DNA from: Chloroflexota bacterium
GTDB lineage: Bacteria > Chloroflexota > Anaerolineae > Aggregatilineales > Phototrophicaceae
DNA length: 64,000 bases
Reading direction: 5' to 3'
Assembly: GCA_026706455.1 (NCBI GenBank)
Contig: JAPOYS010000129.1
Span: 24,425-88,424 of the forward strand
Shown here: positions 63,947 through 64,000 of the stretch, in pieces
How positions within the stretch are numbered: the first letter of the stretch is position 1
Layout of the letters: every line of letters starts with the position of its first letter
Program-made: the position numbers and the translations under genes
Notes under the pieces: generated by a model
Seen by the model: the letters and a program-made list of their open reading frames with translations, nothing else
The model's database searches: none
Told to the model about the DNA's origin: nothing

Positions 63947-64000
63947 GCGGGTATGGTGTAATGGTAGCACTCCACCCTTCCAAGGTGTCAGTACGGGTTC
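63947..64000 (+). tRNA. tRNA-Gly (anticodon UCC), truncated by the window edge
   Basis: The first 54 nt of a tRNA are present: acceptor GCGGGTA, D arm GTGTAATGGTAGCAC and anticodon loop CTTCCAA (anticodon UCC). The T arm begins with CGGGTTC at the end of the window. It follows tRNA-Pro after 11 bp and is probably co-transcribed. Confidence 0.9.

Overview
The window looks like a chromosomal stretch of an uncultured, probably aerobic and heterotrophic member of the Chloroflexota (Anaerolineae-like). This is inferred from several things together: moderately high GC, a SARP/BTAD regulator, many exported SH3b and Pro/Thr-rich proteins, a PspA plus coiled-coil membrane pair, an AddAB-like pair next to a NERD protein, and promoters with a TATAAT/TATACT box very close to the start codon. 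TGA acts as an ordinary stop codon in many genes here. There is no phage, large transposon, CRISPR array or rRNA in the window.

Layout. 1-4.8 kb (minus): a partial glycosyltransferase-like gene, a HEPN-like/DUF1232 protein and the pyruvate dehydrogenase genes for E2, E1-beta and E1-alpha (no E3). 4.9-6.8 kb: an adenine methylase gene broken by a 76-bp insert, a small CxxC protein and two small membrane proteins. 6.9-12.2 kb: polyphosphate kinase, then a three-gene minus operon (possible nuclease-fold protein, three-repeat exported protein, DUF4139 protein). 12.4-20.5 kb: two membrane-anchored T5orf172/GIY-YIG-like proteins and, further on, a frameshifted third; exonuclease III, an M20 amidohydrolase and a double-domain ALDH16-type protein lie between. 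20.7-27.5 kb: cyclophilin, SARP-like regulator, SelA, M24 peptidase and FprA-like reductase. 27.6-31.3 kb: a promoter with a leader hairpin drives an amidohydrolase, aminotransferase and Fe/2-oxoglutarate dioxygenase operon, followed by a tRNA and a miniature inverted-repeat element.

31.7-34.1 kb holds two adjacent secreted proteins with Cys-rich repeats and an HEACH zinc-peptidase-like motif. 34.1-41.6 kb: PII-like protein plus Na+/H+ antiporter, D-galactonate dehydratase, FAD oxidoreductase, an internally duplicated amino-acid binding protein, its permease, and a VOC protein. 41.7-52.8 kb: PspA and its membrane partner, homoserine dehydrogenase, two Bcp-type peroxiredoxins (one without the peroxidatic Cys), a UMF1-type MFS protein with an inserted domain, a large membrane protein, an SH3/FecR-like lipoprotein and a Nudix-like protein. 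52.8-63.8 kb: a 51-residue membrane protein missed by length cut-offs, an ABC-2-like membrane protein, AddA-like and AddB-like helicase-nucleases (AddB has an in-frame TGA at codon 27), a NERD protein, a histidine-kinase-like protein lacking the phospho-acceptor His, and a YacP-like NYN protein. tRNA-Pro and a truncated tRNA-Gly close the window.

The strongest candidates for undescribed biology are the paired Cys-repeat/HEACH secreted proteins and the membrane-tethered T5orf172 family. The most striking sequence anomalies are the AddB stop codon, the methylase insertion, and the missing catalytic residues in the kinase and peroxiredoxin. All assignments were made by eye from sequence, with no database search.
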